Source of the DNA: Monarcha castaneiventris obscurior
Taxonomy: Eukaryota > Chordata > Aves > Passeriformes > Monarchidae
Assembly: GCA_026261815.1 (NCBI GenBank)
Contig: JAMPIT010000884.1
Location: 14,149,001 to 14,213,000, forward strand
DNA: 64,000 nt
Reading direction: 5' to 3'
Each line of letters opens with the position of its first letter. Position 1 is the stretch's first letter. A program made the position numbers and the translations under genes. The notes under the pieces were generated by a model. That model did not search any database. It had not been told where the DNA came from and saw nothing but the letters and a program-made list of their open reading frames with translations. This document shows positions 47,148 to 57,703 of the stretch, one piece after another.

Positions 47148-47425
47148 GTCTCAGCTGCTGTAGCACAGAAGGATCGCGGGAGCTGCTTCCTTCTGCGACA
47201 GTGGCTCTCACCGGACTGGGCACTGCAAGGTTCTGCGCCCCTTGGATACCCTCAGCCGGGGCAGGGCTCTGTGATGTCACAAGGGTCTCTGGGCACCACC
47301 ATGCTGCGCACGGCCAAGGGCCCTGACACCACGCGCCTGTGTCACAAAGGGCCGCCCCCGGCGCCCCTTCCTTCAGCAGCCGAGGCTGCTGGAAGTAGCA
47401 CTAAGCAGGCCCTGGCCTTGGGCCC

Positions 47426-48036
47426 TATGCTGGTTTTGGCCAAAATCTAGCAATATATCCTCTGGGAGAAAGTCAGCTTACAACTAGCCTTCCCCCCACT
47501 GGGTTCGGGGAAAAATGTCCTCGAAGGAAAGTGAAGGAGATAAAACCTATTTATTAACAAACACACAGGAAAAGGATAATTATACTAAACAGTAAAACCC
47601 TCACTATAACGAGAAAAACCTGGGAAGAAATTAGAGACCTCTTGTAGGTGTGGTCCCTCCTTCTCGGAGCTGGCATGGGGGGTGGCCTTAGGCCCCCTCC
47701 GGGCCTGAAGAAAAGTTCTCCTGATGTGTTCTGATGTTGAAACAGTCCAGAAGAGGAAAAAAGGAAAAAAACACACAGTTCCAGGAAACATGCCAGAGAA
47801 AAAGGGAAGGGAAAAAAACCCCAAATAGCTGGCTGAAGAGACAGGCACGGGTGCTCCCTCCGTGCTACCGCCGCCAGAGAACGCAGAGCAGTCTCCATCT
47901 CTGTGTCCTTGGGAACTTGCTTTGAAAAGTTCATTTGTTTTTTCCTCCCCTCTCAAGCTCAGTTTAAAGGCACAAAATTAAATTTTTGGCATAGAGCCGT
48001 GAGAGTGGATACACACCATAGAGTCAGCCCAAGACA
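47426..48036 (-). mobile_element. Solo LTR upstream of the array ORF, unit 1
   Basis: A 611-bp LTR on the minus strand, from TGTCTTGGGCTGACTC (at 48036) to the terminus at 47426, flanked by the 5-bp duplication GGCCC (47421-47425 and 48037-48041). It is the same family as the solo LTR at 5104-5769. The terminal CA is mutated to TA on this side in units 1 and 2 but intact in unit 3. It contains the retroviral AATAAA. It lies 279 bp before the ORF start in the same orientation, so it could serve as a promoter. Confidence 0.88.
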
Positions 48037-48220
48037 GGCCCTGGTAGCCCTCGGGCTCAGTGAGGCTTTGGCCACGGTGCCGCTCAGCAGCCCAATCCCC
48101 ACCCTGCAGAGCCCTGGCTTTGGCGGGTGGGCTACTCAGGGCACGAGCCATTGGCCAGCTGGACGCAGCCAGGGGCTGGTGGGCGCTGGCTCCATGCGCA
48201 GCTGCAGGCCGGGGACGAGG

Positions 48221-48475
48221 GGTGTCCCTCAGGGCTGTGCCTGGGCCCTGGGGCTCTTGGGTGGCGTCCCCAAAGGCACAGGCAGGGGATGGAGCTCCCC
48301 CTGGGCGCGTTTGCAGGGGCCGGGGAGCTGAGTGTGGCAGGGGCACCATGGCAGGGTTTGGCCGTGCACGGGGAGCTGGGCAAGCTTGAGAAGTGGCACC
48401 ACGAGAAGCTTACGAGGTCTCCCAAGGCCAAGTGCTGGGTGCTGCACCCGGCCCAGGGCGATCCCCGAGTCCCGG
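48221..48475 (+). mobile_element. Degenerate CR1 reverse-transcriptase fragment, unit 1
   Basis: Phrases GGTGTCCCTCAGGGCTGTG (the CR1 GVPQGS block) and, further on, LGKLEKWHHEKL, KAKCWVLHPAQGDPR, which recall CR1 DLDKLEKWAHENL and KAKCKVLHLGQGNPR. The catalytic FADD region is scrambled. The 238-codon open frame over it is not a plausible host gene. Confidence 0.7.
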
Positions 48476-49080
48476 ATTCCCGCAAGCCGGAAGAGACCTT
48501 CCTATCCCTCAGTTTGGCGCTGCCCCCCCGGCCGCTCCCAGCGCCTCCAGAAGCAGCACTTGGCTGGGCCTTGGACCTTCCCGCTGCCCTTGCCCACTTC
48601 CAGCAGGGCTGGCCCAAGGGGAGCACCCCCAGCCCGTGCCTCTGCCCCACAGCCCCGTGGGCAGCGTGTCCGGCCACCCTGGCTGGGCTCCAGTGGGGAA
48701 TGTCCTTGCAGCAGAAAGTGCCGGAAAGAGCCCAGGGCCAAAGAGTCTCTCCCCTGCTGGCACTGCTTCTTCACAGCATTAAAATATTCCAGTGCTGGAG
48801 TGGGCTGATGGGGGTCTCCCCATCGCACCCAAAAAGAAGCTGATGGTTGGGTATTATTTGAGAATTTCTCTCTAGTTGAGCCTGCCAGGGGGTTATTTGC
48901 AGGGAGAAGCGGATACAATAAATACCACGATGCCTCCTCCAGGGTCTCTGTGTGTTTCAGCACTCTTGGGCTTTCTTGGCACTTCTCAAATGAAAAGAAA
49001 TTCTCGGGGCAGCAGCAATTTTACCTCTCACCATAAAATACTGCTACAAAAGTTGGTTTTCCAGTGCATCCAGCTCTTAC

Positions 49081-49167
49081 TGTGGGTATCCTGGTACGTG
49101 AGGAATTCGACATCCTTTTCTGTAGCCACGGTGTCCTCGTGCATCACCCAGATGTGCTGTTTGCATC
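49081..49167 (-). pseudogene. Exon-like remnant on the minus strand, unit 1
   Basis: An 87-bp open stretch between an acceptor-like CCCCCTCAG and a donor-like GTAAGAG, reading KQHIWVMHEDTVATEKD and on to EFLTYQDTH. I do not recognise the protein. Unit 2 has an identical copy at 54218-54304. In unit 3 the copy has lost one base next to the acceptor, so its frame would shift. Probably a fragment of a captured gene or chance. Confidence 0.25.
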
Positions 49168-49924
49168 CTGAGGGGGCACTGAATATCAGCTCCTGCTCTG
49201 TGTGCTGCTGTGGTGTCAGGCAAAGTTCTGGCACTGTTCCCCATCCTCTGAGTATTCCTTTCCTTCAATAAATTCTACCAAGCCTTGTCTTTAGAGTGCT
49301 GCAAGGCTGGGCAAAAAGGGGCACTTTGCTGGGGGAGAGCAGGGCAGGAGAGGCCTTCAGTGGCCTGGCAAAGATACTCAGAGTTTTTGTTGGTTTCCAT
49401 ATGCAAAAGGATTCCCCTTCCTCAGAGATACGGAGTGATGCTCTTTGCCGTGTGCTCTTTGGTCTCCTGCCTTCCTTTGCCTGTTCTTTTTCCCTCCCAG
49501 TGTCTCCCTTTAGCCAGGGCCGCTCCAGGCCAAAGACCCTCCCCTGATGTTTGGATTTTTTCCCCAATCCAGGAGCTAAACCAGCCCTGGATGAAGTGAC
49601 GGAGGCTGGCAGTGAAATGTCACTGTAAGATCTTGCTCCACTTGGGTTTCAGCCCCTTCAGAGCTTTGCCTTGAAGGGCAGGAACATCTTTTCCTGGCTG
49701 GCAACTGGAATTGCAGCCCATGGCAGGGCGGGCCCTGGGTCCCAGAGGGGCAGTGCCGAGGCTGCCAGGCTGCTGCTCCTGCCGTGCCTCCCCCGGGAGC
49801 TGTGCAGGGCCAGGGGACAAGGTCCAGCAGCCGGGTGGGCTCCCGGAGCAGACAGCAAAGGCTGCTTTGCTGCACGTTCTGCAGCTGGAAGCACAGGGAA
49901 AAAGGGAAGGGAAGGGAGTCCCAG

Positions 49925-49964
49925 AGAGAATCGCAGAATGCTTGTGGCTGGAAGGGACCCTGCC
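49925..49964 (-). mobile_element. Short CR1 3' end, unit 2
   Basis: Same CR1 terminus as in unit 1. Confidence 0.5.
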
Positions 49965-50062
49965 CATGGGTTAGGATGGCCTGAGGGAGAGACGCCCGTG
50001 GCCCAGGGAAGGTGCAAGTGAGACCATGTGAGGGCAACAAACGGATTTCACTGGATGTGCAT

Positions 50063-50068
50063 TTTATT
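50063..50068 (-). terminator. Polyadenylation signal, array copy 2
   Basis: The same minus-strand AATAAA as in unit 1, about 1.1 kb after the ORF stop. Confidence 0.55.
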
Positions 50069-50128
50069 GAGCAAGAAATGGGAGGGATGCGATTCTAAAG
50101 GATGTGTGGATGTGTATTTGAATTTGAT

Positions 50129-50581
50129 CTTCTCCTTCTAACTATTTCCTATTTCTTCTTCTTCATCGAAGTCTTCTCCATCTTCTTTGCCTTCTTCATT
50201 CTTCTTTTTAATGACTGCTGCTACTACTCTTGCTTCTTCTCCTTCTTCCTCTTACTCCCATTCTTCTTATTCCTATTTTAATTTTTCTTCTTATTTACTA
50301 CTAGAATTTCTTCTTCTTCTTCCTTATCATATTCTTCTTATTCTAATTAATCTTATTCACTTGTTTTGCTTATGGTTATTCTTTTTCATATTCTTACTGT
50401 TTACTACTATTTCTTCTTCTTCCTATTCTCTTCTTATTCTACTTCCTATTTTTATCATTATTCTACTCCTTTTTCTTCTTCTTCCTATTTACTACTGCTA
50501 TTTCTTCATCATTATAATCTTCTTATTCCTATTCGTATTCCCATTCCTATTCGTATTCCTAATCCTATTCTTTTTTTTTTC
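50129..50581. repeat. TTC/TTA-rich pyrimidine tract, unit 2
   Basis: About 453 bp, nearly the same as in unit 3 and distinct from unit 1 (for example CTCCTTCTAAC at the start and loss of some repeats). Confidence 0.95.
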
Positions 50582-51174
50582 CTGTGTGAGCAGGATTTTT
50601 TAATTTTTAAATTTTTTTGGGGTTTTTTTGGTTTGTTTTTGTTTTTGTTTTGTTTTGAAGGACTATTTCTTAAACTCACTTCCATTTCTTGAGTCCAAGT
50701 CCTTCAGTTCTGTCCGGGGAGGCTCAGATTCAATATCTGAAGCAGTTTTTCCATGGAAGAGGCATGAGGTGTCGGAAGAAGTTGCCCGGGGCGGCGGTGG
50801 TGGAGTCCTTGTCTCTGGAGCATTGAGGAGCTGTGCGGATGTGGCCCTTGGGGCCGTGGTTTTGGGGCGACGCTGCTGCTGCTGCTGCCAGGGTGCCAGT
50901 GGCGCTGGGTGACGGGCAGGGTCTCTTGACACGGCCATGGCTCCCCGGGCTTCCCCGCCGAGCGCGCCGGCAGCCAGGGCGCTGCGTGGGTGCTGTCTGG
51001 GGCTGGCCACGGCGGTGACTTTGGGTGCTGGGGAGATGCCCCTGGCACGGCCCAAAGCAGCCGGGGCAGCTCAGGCTGCGGGGCCTGTCCAGGCCAAGGC
51101 CGCCCGTGTGGCTCCTGGGGGCCCGCGCAGGCCCCGGCCCGGCCGCCATCTGCAGGCCCGGGCTGGCGCGGGCG

Positions 51175-52284
51175 CTACTCCTGCGTCCGTGGGGCCAGGC
51201 AGCGGCAGCGGAACAGCGCCCGCAGCGCTCGCAGCGCCCGCCTGAGGCGGCCGGGCCGTTTGCTGGGGGCAGCCGGCTGCGGAGCCGAGGGGCTGCGGGG
51301 GCTGTGCGGAGCAGGCCCCGGCTCCTGCCAGGCCAAGATGGGAGAAGCCGGGGGTTCCGTGGGGGCTTGGCCTGGCAGCGGGGGACGCGAGGCACAGAGC
51401 GGCTCCTGTGCACGCTGCTCGACCCAGGCCTCCCGCGGGATGGGCGCTGCTGCCAGGCTTCGGCGCCGCACTTCTTCGTGCAGCTCGATGAGGCTGATTC
51501 CGTCCCAGGAGGCGTCCTTCTGCAGCGACGGTGCAATCTTGACGCAGAAGATGCGCGTGTATTCGGTGCCATCTTCCTGGATGGAAACCTCCTGGTAGAC
51601 GTACTCTTGCCATTCGCTGAGTTCAGCGTGGCACGGCTCCGGCTCGATGCTGTCATCCCGGTCACAGAGGTCTTGGGAGCTGGTGGCCTGTCCTTGGGGC
51701 AGCTCGAGCTTTGCCACACCTCGGCACTCTGGGGACTGCTCCAGCTGGGTGTGGTAGTCGCCATCCTCGATGCCTCCAATTGAGGTCCCGTCCTCGCCCC
51801 CTTTCTCTGCCCTTTCTGCCTCCTCCTGCTGCTCGTTACGGCTCTGCACTCCCAGCGGGCTGGACGAGGGGCTGGGGGGGCAGCAGGGGCTGCGTGCGGC
51901 AGGGCCCAGGCTCTGTGCCCCCGCTGATGGCACCTCCTCGCTTGGGGCAGGAGAACAGGGCTGCTGCTTCTGGCTGCTCTCGCTTCCTTCGCCCTGCTGA
52001 GACAACGTCGGGTCACTCACCACTTCTTCCCCTTGGGCCCCTTCCCACGCGCACAGCTCCTGGGGCTGAACGTCGCTCCGCTGGGCAGGCTCGGCTTCCA
52101 TTCCGGGTTTCCTGGCCTCCTCTTTGATGGCAAAGGGCCCCTCCTCCTCTTCAGCCTCTTGCTGTGGCCAGACTGAGGCACTCTGTGCCCCCACCAAGTG
52201 CCAGCTCAGGGTCTGCTCTTGTGGCCCGCTGGGCACAGGGGTGGGTGGCTGGGAGGAGTTGGGCTTTGCCTTGTCCTCTTCCAT
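51175..52284 (-). CDS. Uncharacterised 369-residue protein, array copy 2
   Basis: Same length and identical protein to copy 1; only isolated nucleotide changes near the 3' end and downstream. The inferred crossover that made unit 2 lies in or just beyond the 3' end of this ORF, so the coding sequence is mostly or entirely of unit-1 type. Acidic disordered N-terminal half, central block near 212-277, basic C-terminal helix with CRC. Function unknown. Confidence 0.65.
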   Translation of the reverse strand: MEEDKAKPNSSQPPTPVPSGPQEQTLSWHLVGAQSASVWPQQEAEEEEGPFAIKEEARKPGMEAEPAQRSDVQPQELCAWEGAQGEEVVSDPTLSQQGEGSESSQKQQPCSPAPSEEVPSAGAQSLGPAARSPCCPPSPSSSPLGVQSRNEQQEEAERAEKGGEDGTSIGGIEDGDYHTQLEQSPECRGVAKLELPQGQATSSQDLCDRDDSIEPEPCHAELSEWQEYVYQEVSIQEDGTEYTRIFCVKIAPSLQKDASWDGISLIELHEEVRRRSLAAAPIPREAWVEQRAQEPLCASRPPLPGQAPTEPPASPILAWQEPGPAPHSPRSPSAPQPAAPSKRPGRLRRALRALRALFRCRCLAPRTQE

Positions 52285-52562
52285 GTCTCAGCTGCTGTAG
52301 CACAGAAGGATCGCGGGAGCTGCTTCCTTCTGCGACAGTGGCTCTCACCGGACTGGGCACTGCAAGGTTCTGCGCCCCTTGGATACCCTCAGCCGGGGCA
52401 GGGCTCTGTGATGTCACAAGGGTCTCTGGGCACCACCATGCTGCGCACGGCCAAGGGCCCTGACACCACGCGCCTGTGTCACAAAGGGCCGCCCCCGGCG
52501 CCCCTTCCTTCAGCAGCCGAGGCTGCTGGAAGTAGCACTAAGCAGGCCCTGGCCTTGGGCCC

Positions 52563-53173
52563 TATGCTGGTTTTGGCCAAAATCTAGCAATATATCCTCT
52601 GGGAGAAAGTCAGCTTACAACTAGCCTTCCCCCCACTGGGTTCGGGGAAAAATGTCCTCGAAGGAAAGTGAAGGAGATAAAACCTATTTATTAACAAACA
52701 CACAGGAAAAGGATAATTATACTAAACAGTAAAACCCTCACTATAACGAGAAAAACCTGGGAAGAAATTAGAGACCTCTTGTAGGTGTGGTCCCTCCTTC
52801 TCGGAGCTGGCATGGGGGGTGGCCTTAGGCCCCCTCCGGGCCTGAAGAAAAGTTCTCCTGATGTGTTCTGATGTTGAAACAGTCCAGAAGAGGAAAAAAG
52901 GAAAAAAACACACAGTTCCAGGAAACATGCCAGAGAAAAAGGGAAGGGAAAAAAACCCCAAATAGCTGGCTGAAGAGACAGGCACGGGTGCTCCCTCCGT
53001 GCTACCGCCGCCAGAGAACGCAGAGCAGTCTCCATCTCTGTGTCCTTGGGAACTTGCTTTGAAAAGTTCATTTGTTTTTTCCTCCCCTCTCAAGCTCAGT
53101 TTAAAGGCACAAAATTAAATTTTTGGCATAGAGCCGTGAGAGTGGATACACACCATAGAGTCAGCCCAAGACA
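52563..53173 (-). mobile_element. Solo LTR upstream of the array ORF, unit 2
   Basis: Same insertion as in unit 1, with GGCCC at 52558-52562 and 53174-53178. The shared position shows the LTR inserted before the array expanded. Confidence 0.88.
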
Positions 53174-53357
53174 GGCCCTGGTAGCCCTCGGGCTCAGTGA
53201 GGCTTTGGCCACGGTGCCGCTCAGCAGCCCAATCCCCACCCTGCAGAGCCCTGGCTTTGGCGGGTGGGCTACTCAGGGCACGAGCCATTGGCCAGCTGGA
53301 CGCAGCCAGGGGCTGGTGGGCGCTGGCTCCATGCGCAGCTGCAGGCCGGGGACGAGG

Positions 53358-53612
53358 GGTGTCCCTCAGGGCTGTGCCTGGGCCCTGGGGCTCTTGGATG
53401 GCGTCCCCAAAGGCACAGGCAGGGGATGGAGCTCCCCCTGGGCGCGTTTGCAGGGGCCGGGGAGCTGAGTGTGGCAGGGGCACCATGGCAGGGTTTGGCC
53501 GTGCACGGGGAGCTGGGCAAGCTTGAGAAGTGGCACCACGAGAAGCTTACGAGGTCTCCCAAGGCCAAGTGCTGGGTGCTGCACCCGGCCCAGGGCGATC
53601 CCCGAGTCCCGG
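53358..53612 (+). mobile_element. Degenerate CR1 reverse-transcriptase fragment, unit 2
   Basis: Same remnant as in unit 1 with one visible difference (GGATGGCGTC instead of GGGTGGCGTC), shared with unit 3. Confidence 0.7.
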
Positions 53613-55063
53613 ATTCCCGCAAGCCGGAAGAGACCTTCCTATCCCTCAGTTTGGCGCTGCCCCCCCGGCCGCTCCCAGCGCCTCCAGAAGCAGCACTTGG
53701 CTGGGCCTTGGACCTTCCCGCTGCCCTTGCCCACTTCCAGCAGGGCTGGCCCAAGGGGAGCACCCCCAGCCCGTGCCTCTGCCCCACAGCCCCGTGGGCA
53801 GCGTGTCCGGCCACCCTGGCTGGGCTCCAGTGGGGAATGTCCTTGCAGCAGAAAGTGCCGGAAAGAGCCCAGGGCCAAAGAGTCTCTCCCCTGCTGGCAC
53901 TGCTTCTTCACAGCATTAAAATATTCCAGTGCTGGAGTGGGCTGATGGGGGTCTCCCCATCGCACCCAAAAAGAAGCTGATGGTTGGGTATTATTTGAGA
54001 ATTTCTCTCTAGTTGAGCCTGCCAGGGGGTTATTTGCAGGGAGAAGCGGATACAATAAATACCACGATGCCTCCTCCAGGGTCTCTGTGTGTTTCAGCAC
54101 TCTTGGGCTTTCTTGGCACTTCTCAAATGAAAAGAAATTCTCGGGGCAGCAGCAATTTTACCTCTCACCATAAAATACTGCTACAAAAGTTGGTTTTCCA
54201 GTGCATCCAGCTCTTACTGTGGGTATCCTGGTACGTGAGGAATTCGACATCCTTTTCTGTAGCCACGGTGTCCTCGTGCATCACCCAGATGTGCTGTTTG
54301 CATCCTGAGGGGGCACTGAATATCAGCTCCTGCTCTGTGTGCTGCTGTGGTGTCAGGCAAAGTTCTGGCACTGTTCCCCATCCTCTGAGTATTCCTTTCC
54401 TTCAATAAATTCTACCAAGCCTTGTCTTTAGAAAGTGCTGCAAGGCTGGGCAAAAAGGGGCACTTTGCTGGGGGAGAGCAGGGCAGGAGAGGCCTTCAGT
54501 GGCCTGGCAAAGATACTCAGAGTTTTTGTTGGTTTCCATATGCAAAAGGATTCCCCTTCCTCAGAGATACGGAGTGATGCTCTTTGCCGTGTGCTCTTTG
54601 GTCTCCTGCCTTCCTTTGCCTGTTCTTTTTCCCTCCCAGTGTCTCCCTTTAGCCAGGGCCGCTCCAGGCCAAAGACCCTCCCCTGATGTTTGGATTTTTT
54701 CCCCAATCCAGGAGCTAAACCAGCCCTGGATGAAGTGACGGAGGCTGGCAGTGAAATGTCACTGTAAGATCTTGCTCCACTTGGGTTTCAGCCCCTTCAG
54801 AGCTTTGCCTTGAAGGGCAGGAACATCTTTTCCTGGCTGGCAACTGGAATTGCAGCCCATGGCAGGGCGGGCCCTGGGTCCCAGAGGGGCAGTGCCGAGG
54901 CTGCCAGGCTGCTGCTCCTGCCGTGCCTCCCCCGGGAGCTGTGCAGGGCCAGGGGACAAGGTCCAGCAGCCGGGTGGGCTCCCGGAGCAGACAGCAAAGG
55001 CTGCTTTGCTGCACGTTCTGCAGCTGGAAGCACAGGGAAAAAGGGAAGGGAAGGGAGTCCCAG

Positions 55064-55103
55064 AGAGAATCGCAGAATGCTTGTGGCTGGAAGGGACCCT
55101 GCC
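55064..55103 (-). mobile_element. Short CR1 3' end, unit 3
   Basis: Same CR1 terminus as in units 1 and 2. Confidence 0.5.
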
Positions 55104-55201
55104 CATGGGTTAGGATGGCCTGAGGGAGAGACGCCCGTGGCCCAGGGAAGGTGCAAGTGAGACCATGTGAGGGCAACAAACGGATTTCACTGGATGTGCA
55201 T

Positions 55202-55207
55202 TTTATT
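55202..55207 (-). terminator. Polyadenylation signal, array copy 3
   Basis: The same minus-strand AATAAA as in units 1 and 2. Confidence 0.55.
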
Positions 55208-55266
55208 GAGCAAGAAATGGGAGGGATGCGATTCTAAAGGATGTGTGGATGTGTATTTGAATTTGA

Positions 55267-55722
55267 TCTTCTCCTTCTAACTATTTCCTATTTCTTCTTC
55301 TTCATCGAAGTCTTCTCCATCTTCTTTGCCTTCTTCATTCTTCTTTTTAATGACTGCTGCTACTACTCTTGCTTCTTCTCCTTCTTCCTCTTACTCCCAT
55401 TCTTCTTATTCCTATTTTAATTTTTCTTCTTATTTACTACTAGAATTTCTTCTTCTTCTTCCTTATCATATTCTTCTTATTCTAATTAATCTTATTCACT
55501 TGTTTTGCTTATGGTTATTCTTTTTCATATTCTTACTGTTTACTACTATTTCTTCTTCTTCCTATTCTCTTCTTATTCTACTTCCTATTTTTATCATTAT
55601 TCTACTCCTTTTTCTTCTTCTTCCTATTTACTACTGCTATTTCTTCATCATTATAATCTTCTTATTCCTATTCGTATTCCCATTCCTATTCGTATTCCTA
55701 ATCCTATTCTTTTTTTTTTTTC
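55267..55722. repeat. TTC/TTA-rich pyrimidine tract, unit 3
   Basis: About 456 bp; differs from unit 2 mainly in the final poly-T length. Confidence 0.95.
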
Positions 55723-56315
55723 CTGTGTGAGCAGGATTTTTTAATTTTTAAATTTTTTTGGGGTTTTTTTGGTTTGTTTTTGTTTTTGTTTTGTTTTGAA
55801 GGACTATTTCTTAAACTCACTTCCATTTCTTGAGTCCAAGTCCTTCAGTTCTGTCCGGGGAGGCTCAGATTCAATATCTGAAGCAGTTTTTCCATGGAAG
55901 AGGCATGAGGTGTCGGAAGAAGTTGCCCGGGGCGGCGGTGGTGGAGTCCTTGTCTCTGGAGCATTGAGGAGCTGTGCGGATGTGGCCCTTGGGGCCGTGG
56001 TTTTGGGGCGACGCTGCTGCTGCTGCTGCCAGGGTGCCAGTGGCGCTGGGTGACGGGCAGGGTCTCTTGACACGGCCATGGCTCCCCGGGCTTCCCCGCC
56101 GAGCGTGCCGGCAGCCAGGGCGCTGCGTGGGTGCTGTCTGGGGCTGGCCACGGCGGTGACTTTGGGTGCTGGGGAGATGCCCCTGGCACGGCCCAAAGCA
56201 GCCGGGGCAGCTCAGGCTGCGGGGCCTGTCCAGGCCAAGGCCGCCCGTGTGGCTCCCGGGGGCCCGCGCAGGCCCCGGCCCGGCCGCCATCTGCAGGCCC
56301 GGGCTGGCGCGGGCG

Positions 56316-57425
56316 CTACTCCTGCGTCCGTGGGGCCAGGCAGCGGCAGCGGAACAGCGCCCGCAGCGCTCGCAGCGCCCGCCTGAGGCGGCCGGGCCGT
56401 TTGCTGGGGGCAGCCGGCTGCGGAGCCGAGGGGCTGCGGGGGCTGTGCGGAGCAGGCCCCGGCTCCTGCCAGGCCAAGATGGGAGAAGCCGGGGGTTCCG
56501 TGGGGGCTTGGCCTGGCAGCGGGGGACGCGAGGCACAGAGCGGCTCCTGTGCACGCTGCTCGACCCAGGCCTCCCGCGGGATGGGCGCTGCTGCCAGGCT
56601 TCGGCGCCGCACTTCTTCGTGCAGCTCGATGAGGCTGATTCCGTCCCAGGAGGCGTCCTTCTGCAGCGACGGTGCAATCTTGACGCAGAAGATGCGCGTG
56701 TATTCGGTGCCATCTTCCTGGATGGAAACCTCCTGGTAGACGTACTCTTGCCATTCGCTGAGTTCAGCGTGGCACGGCTCCGGCTCGATGCTGTCATCCC
56801 GGTCACAGAGGTCTTGGGAGCTGGTGGCCTGTCCTTGGGGCAGCTCGAGCTTTGCCACACCTCGGCACTCTGGGGACTGCTCCAGCTGGGTGTGGTAGTC
56901 GCCGTCCTCGATGCCTCCAACTGAGGTCCCGTTCTCGCCCCCTTTCTCTGCCCTTTCTGCCTCCTCCTGCTGCCCGTTACGGCTCTGCACTCCCAGCGGG
57001 CTGGACGAGGGGCTGGGGGGGCAGCAGGGGCTGCGTGCGGCAGGGCCCAGGCTCTGTGCCCCCGCTGATGGCACCTCCTCGCTGGGGGCAGGAGAACAGG
57101 GCTGCTGCTTCTGGCTGCTCTCGCTTCCTTCACCCTGGTGGCAGAGCTTGGGGTCACTCACCACTTCTTCCCCTTGGGCCTCTTCCAACGCAGACAGCTC
57201 CTGGGGCTGAACGTCGCTCCGCTGGGTAGGCTCGTCTTCCATTCCAGGTTTCCTGTCTGCCTCTTTGATGGCAAAGGGCCCCTCCTCCTCTTCAGCCTCT
57301 TGCTGTGGCCAGACTGAGGCACTCTGTGCCTCCACCAAGTGCCAGCTCAGGGTCTGCTCTTGTGGCCCGCTGGGCACAGGGGTGGGTGGCTGGGAGGAGT
57401 TGGGCTTTGCCTTGTCCTCTTCCAT
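56316..57425 (-). CDS. Uncharacterised 369-residue protein, array copy 3
   Basis: Same length, no frameshift, but 14 substitutions relative to copies 1 and 2: G32E, E56A, A57D, A64D, A67T, C78S, W80L, G82E, T93K, S95C, Q96H, E151G, D165N and I169V. Eleven fall within residues 32-96 and none after 169, so the central block and the basic C-terminus are unchanged. By eye about 7 synonymous changes accompany these 14. That pattern suggests weak constraint on the acidic region and either strong constraint or recent gene conversion on the C-terminal half. Same upstream LTR and downstream AATAAA. Confidence 0.65.
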   Translation of the reverse strand: MEEDKAKPNSSQPPTPVPSGPQEQTLSWHLVEAQSASVWPQQEAEEEEGPFAIKEADRKPGMEDEPTQRSDVQPQELSALEEAQGEEVVSDPKLCHQGEGSESSQKQQPCSPAPSEEVPSAGAQSLGPAARSPCCPPSPSSSPLGVQSRNGQQEEAERAEKGGENGTSVGGIEDGDYHTQLEQSPECRGVAKLELPQGQATSSQDLCDRDDSIEPEPCHAELSEWQEYVYQEVSIQEDGTEYTRIFCVKIAPSLQKDASWDGISLIELHEEVRRRSLAAAPIPREAWVEQRAQEPLCASRPPLPGQAPTEPPASPILAWQEPGPAPHSPRSPSAPQPAAPSKRPGRLRRALRALRALFRCRCLAPRTQE

Positions 57426-57703
57426 GTCTGAGCTGCTGTAGCACAGAAGGATCGCGGGAGCTGCTTCCTTCTGCGACAGTGGCTCTCACCGGACTGGGCA
57501 CTGCAAGGTTCTGCGCCCCTTGGATACCCTCAGCCGGGGCAGGGCTCTGTGATGTCACAAGGGTCTCTGGGCACCACCATGCTGCGCACGGCCAAGGGCC
57601 CTGACACCACGCGCCTGTGTCACAAAGGGCCGCCCCCGGCGCCCCTTCCTTCAGCAGCCGAGGCTGCTGGAAGTAGCACTAAGCAGGCCCTGGCCTTGGG
57701 CCC

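Larger units (their letters stand above)
44710..49293 (-). repeat. Tandem array unit 1 (partial, starts in the gap)
   Basis: Equivalent to the unit sequence from 49879 onward, so it lacks the first 585 bp or so seen in units 2 and 3. It carries the 369-codon ORF, LTR, TTC tract and CR1 remnants. It is distinct from units 2 and 3 in the left part (TTC tract and the ORF's 3' flank) but nearly identical to unit 2 in the right part. Confidence 0.95.
49294..54431 (-). repeat. Tandem array unit 2 (complete, about 5.14 kb)
   Basis: Complete unit beginning at AGTGCTGCAAGGCTGGGC (49295) and ending at CTTGTCTTTA. Corresponding points are 5,137 bp from unit 1 and 5,141 bp from unit 3. Its left third follows unit 3 and the rest follows unit 1, so it is a hybrid of the two. 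Confidence 0.96.

Noticed and set aside
48127..48843. 238-codon plus-strand frame in the array unit
   Set aside because: Contains scrambled CR1 reverse-transcriptase sequence; no start context or independent similarity.
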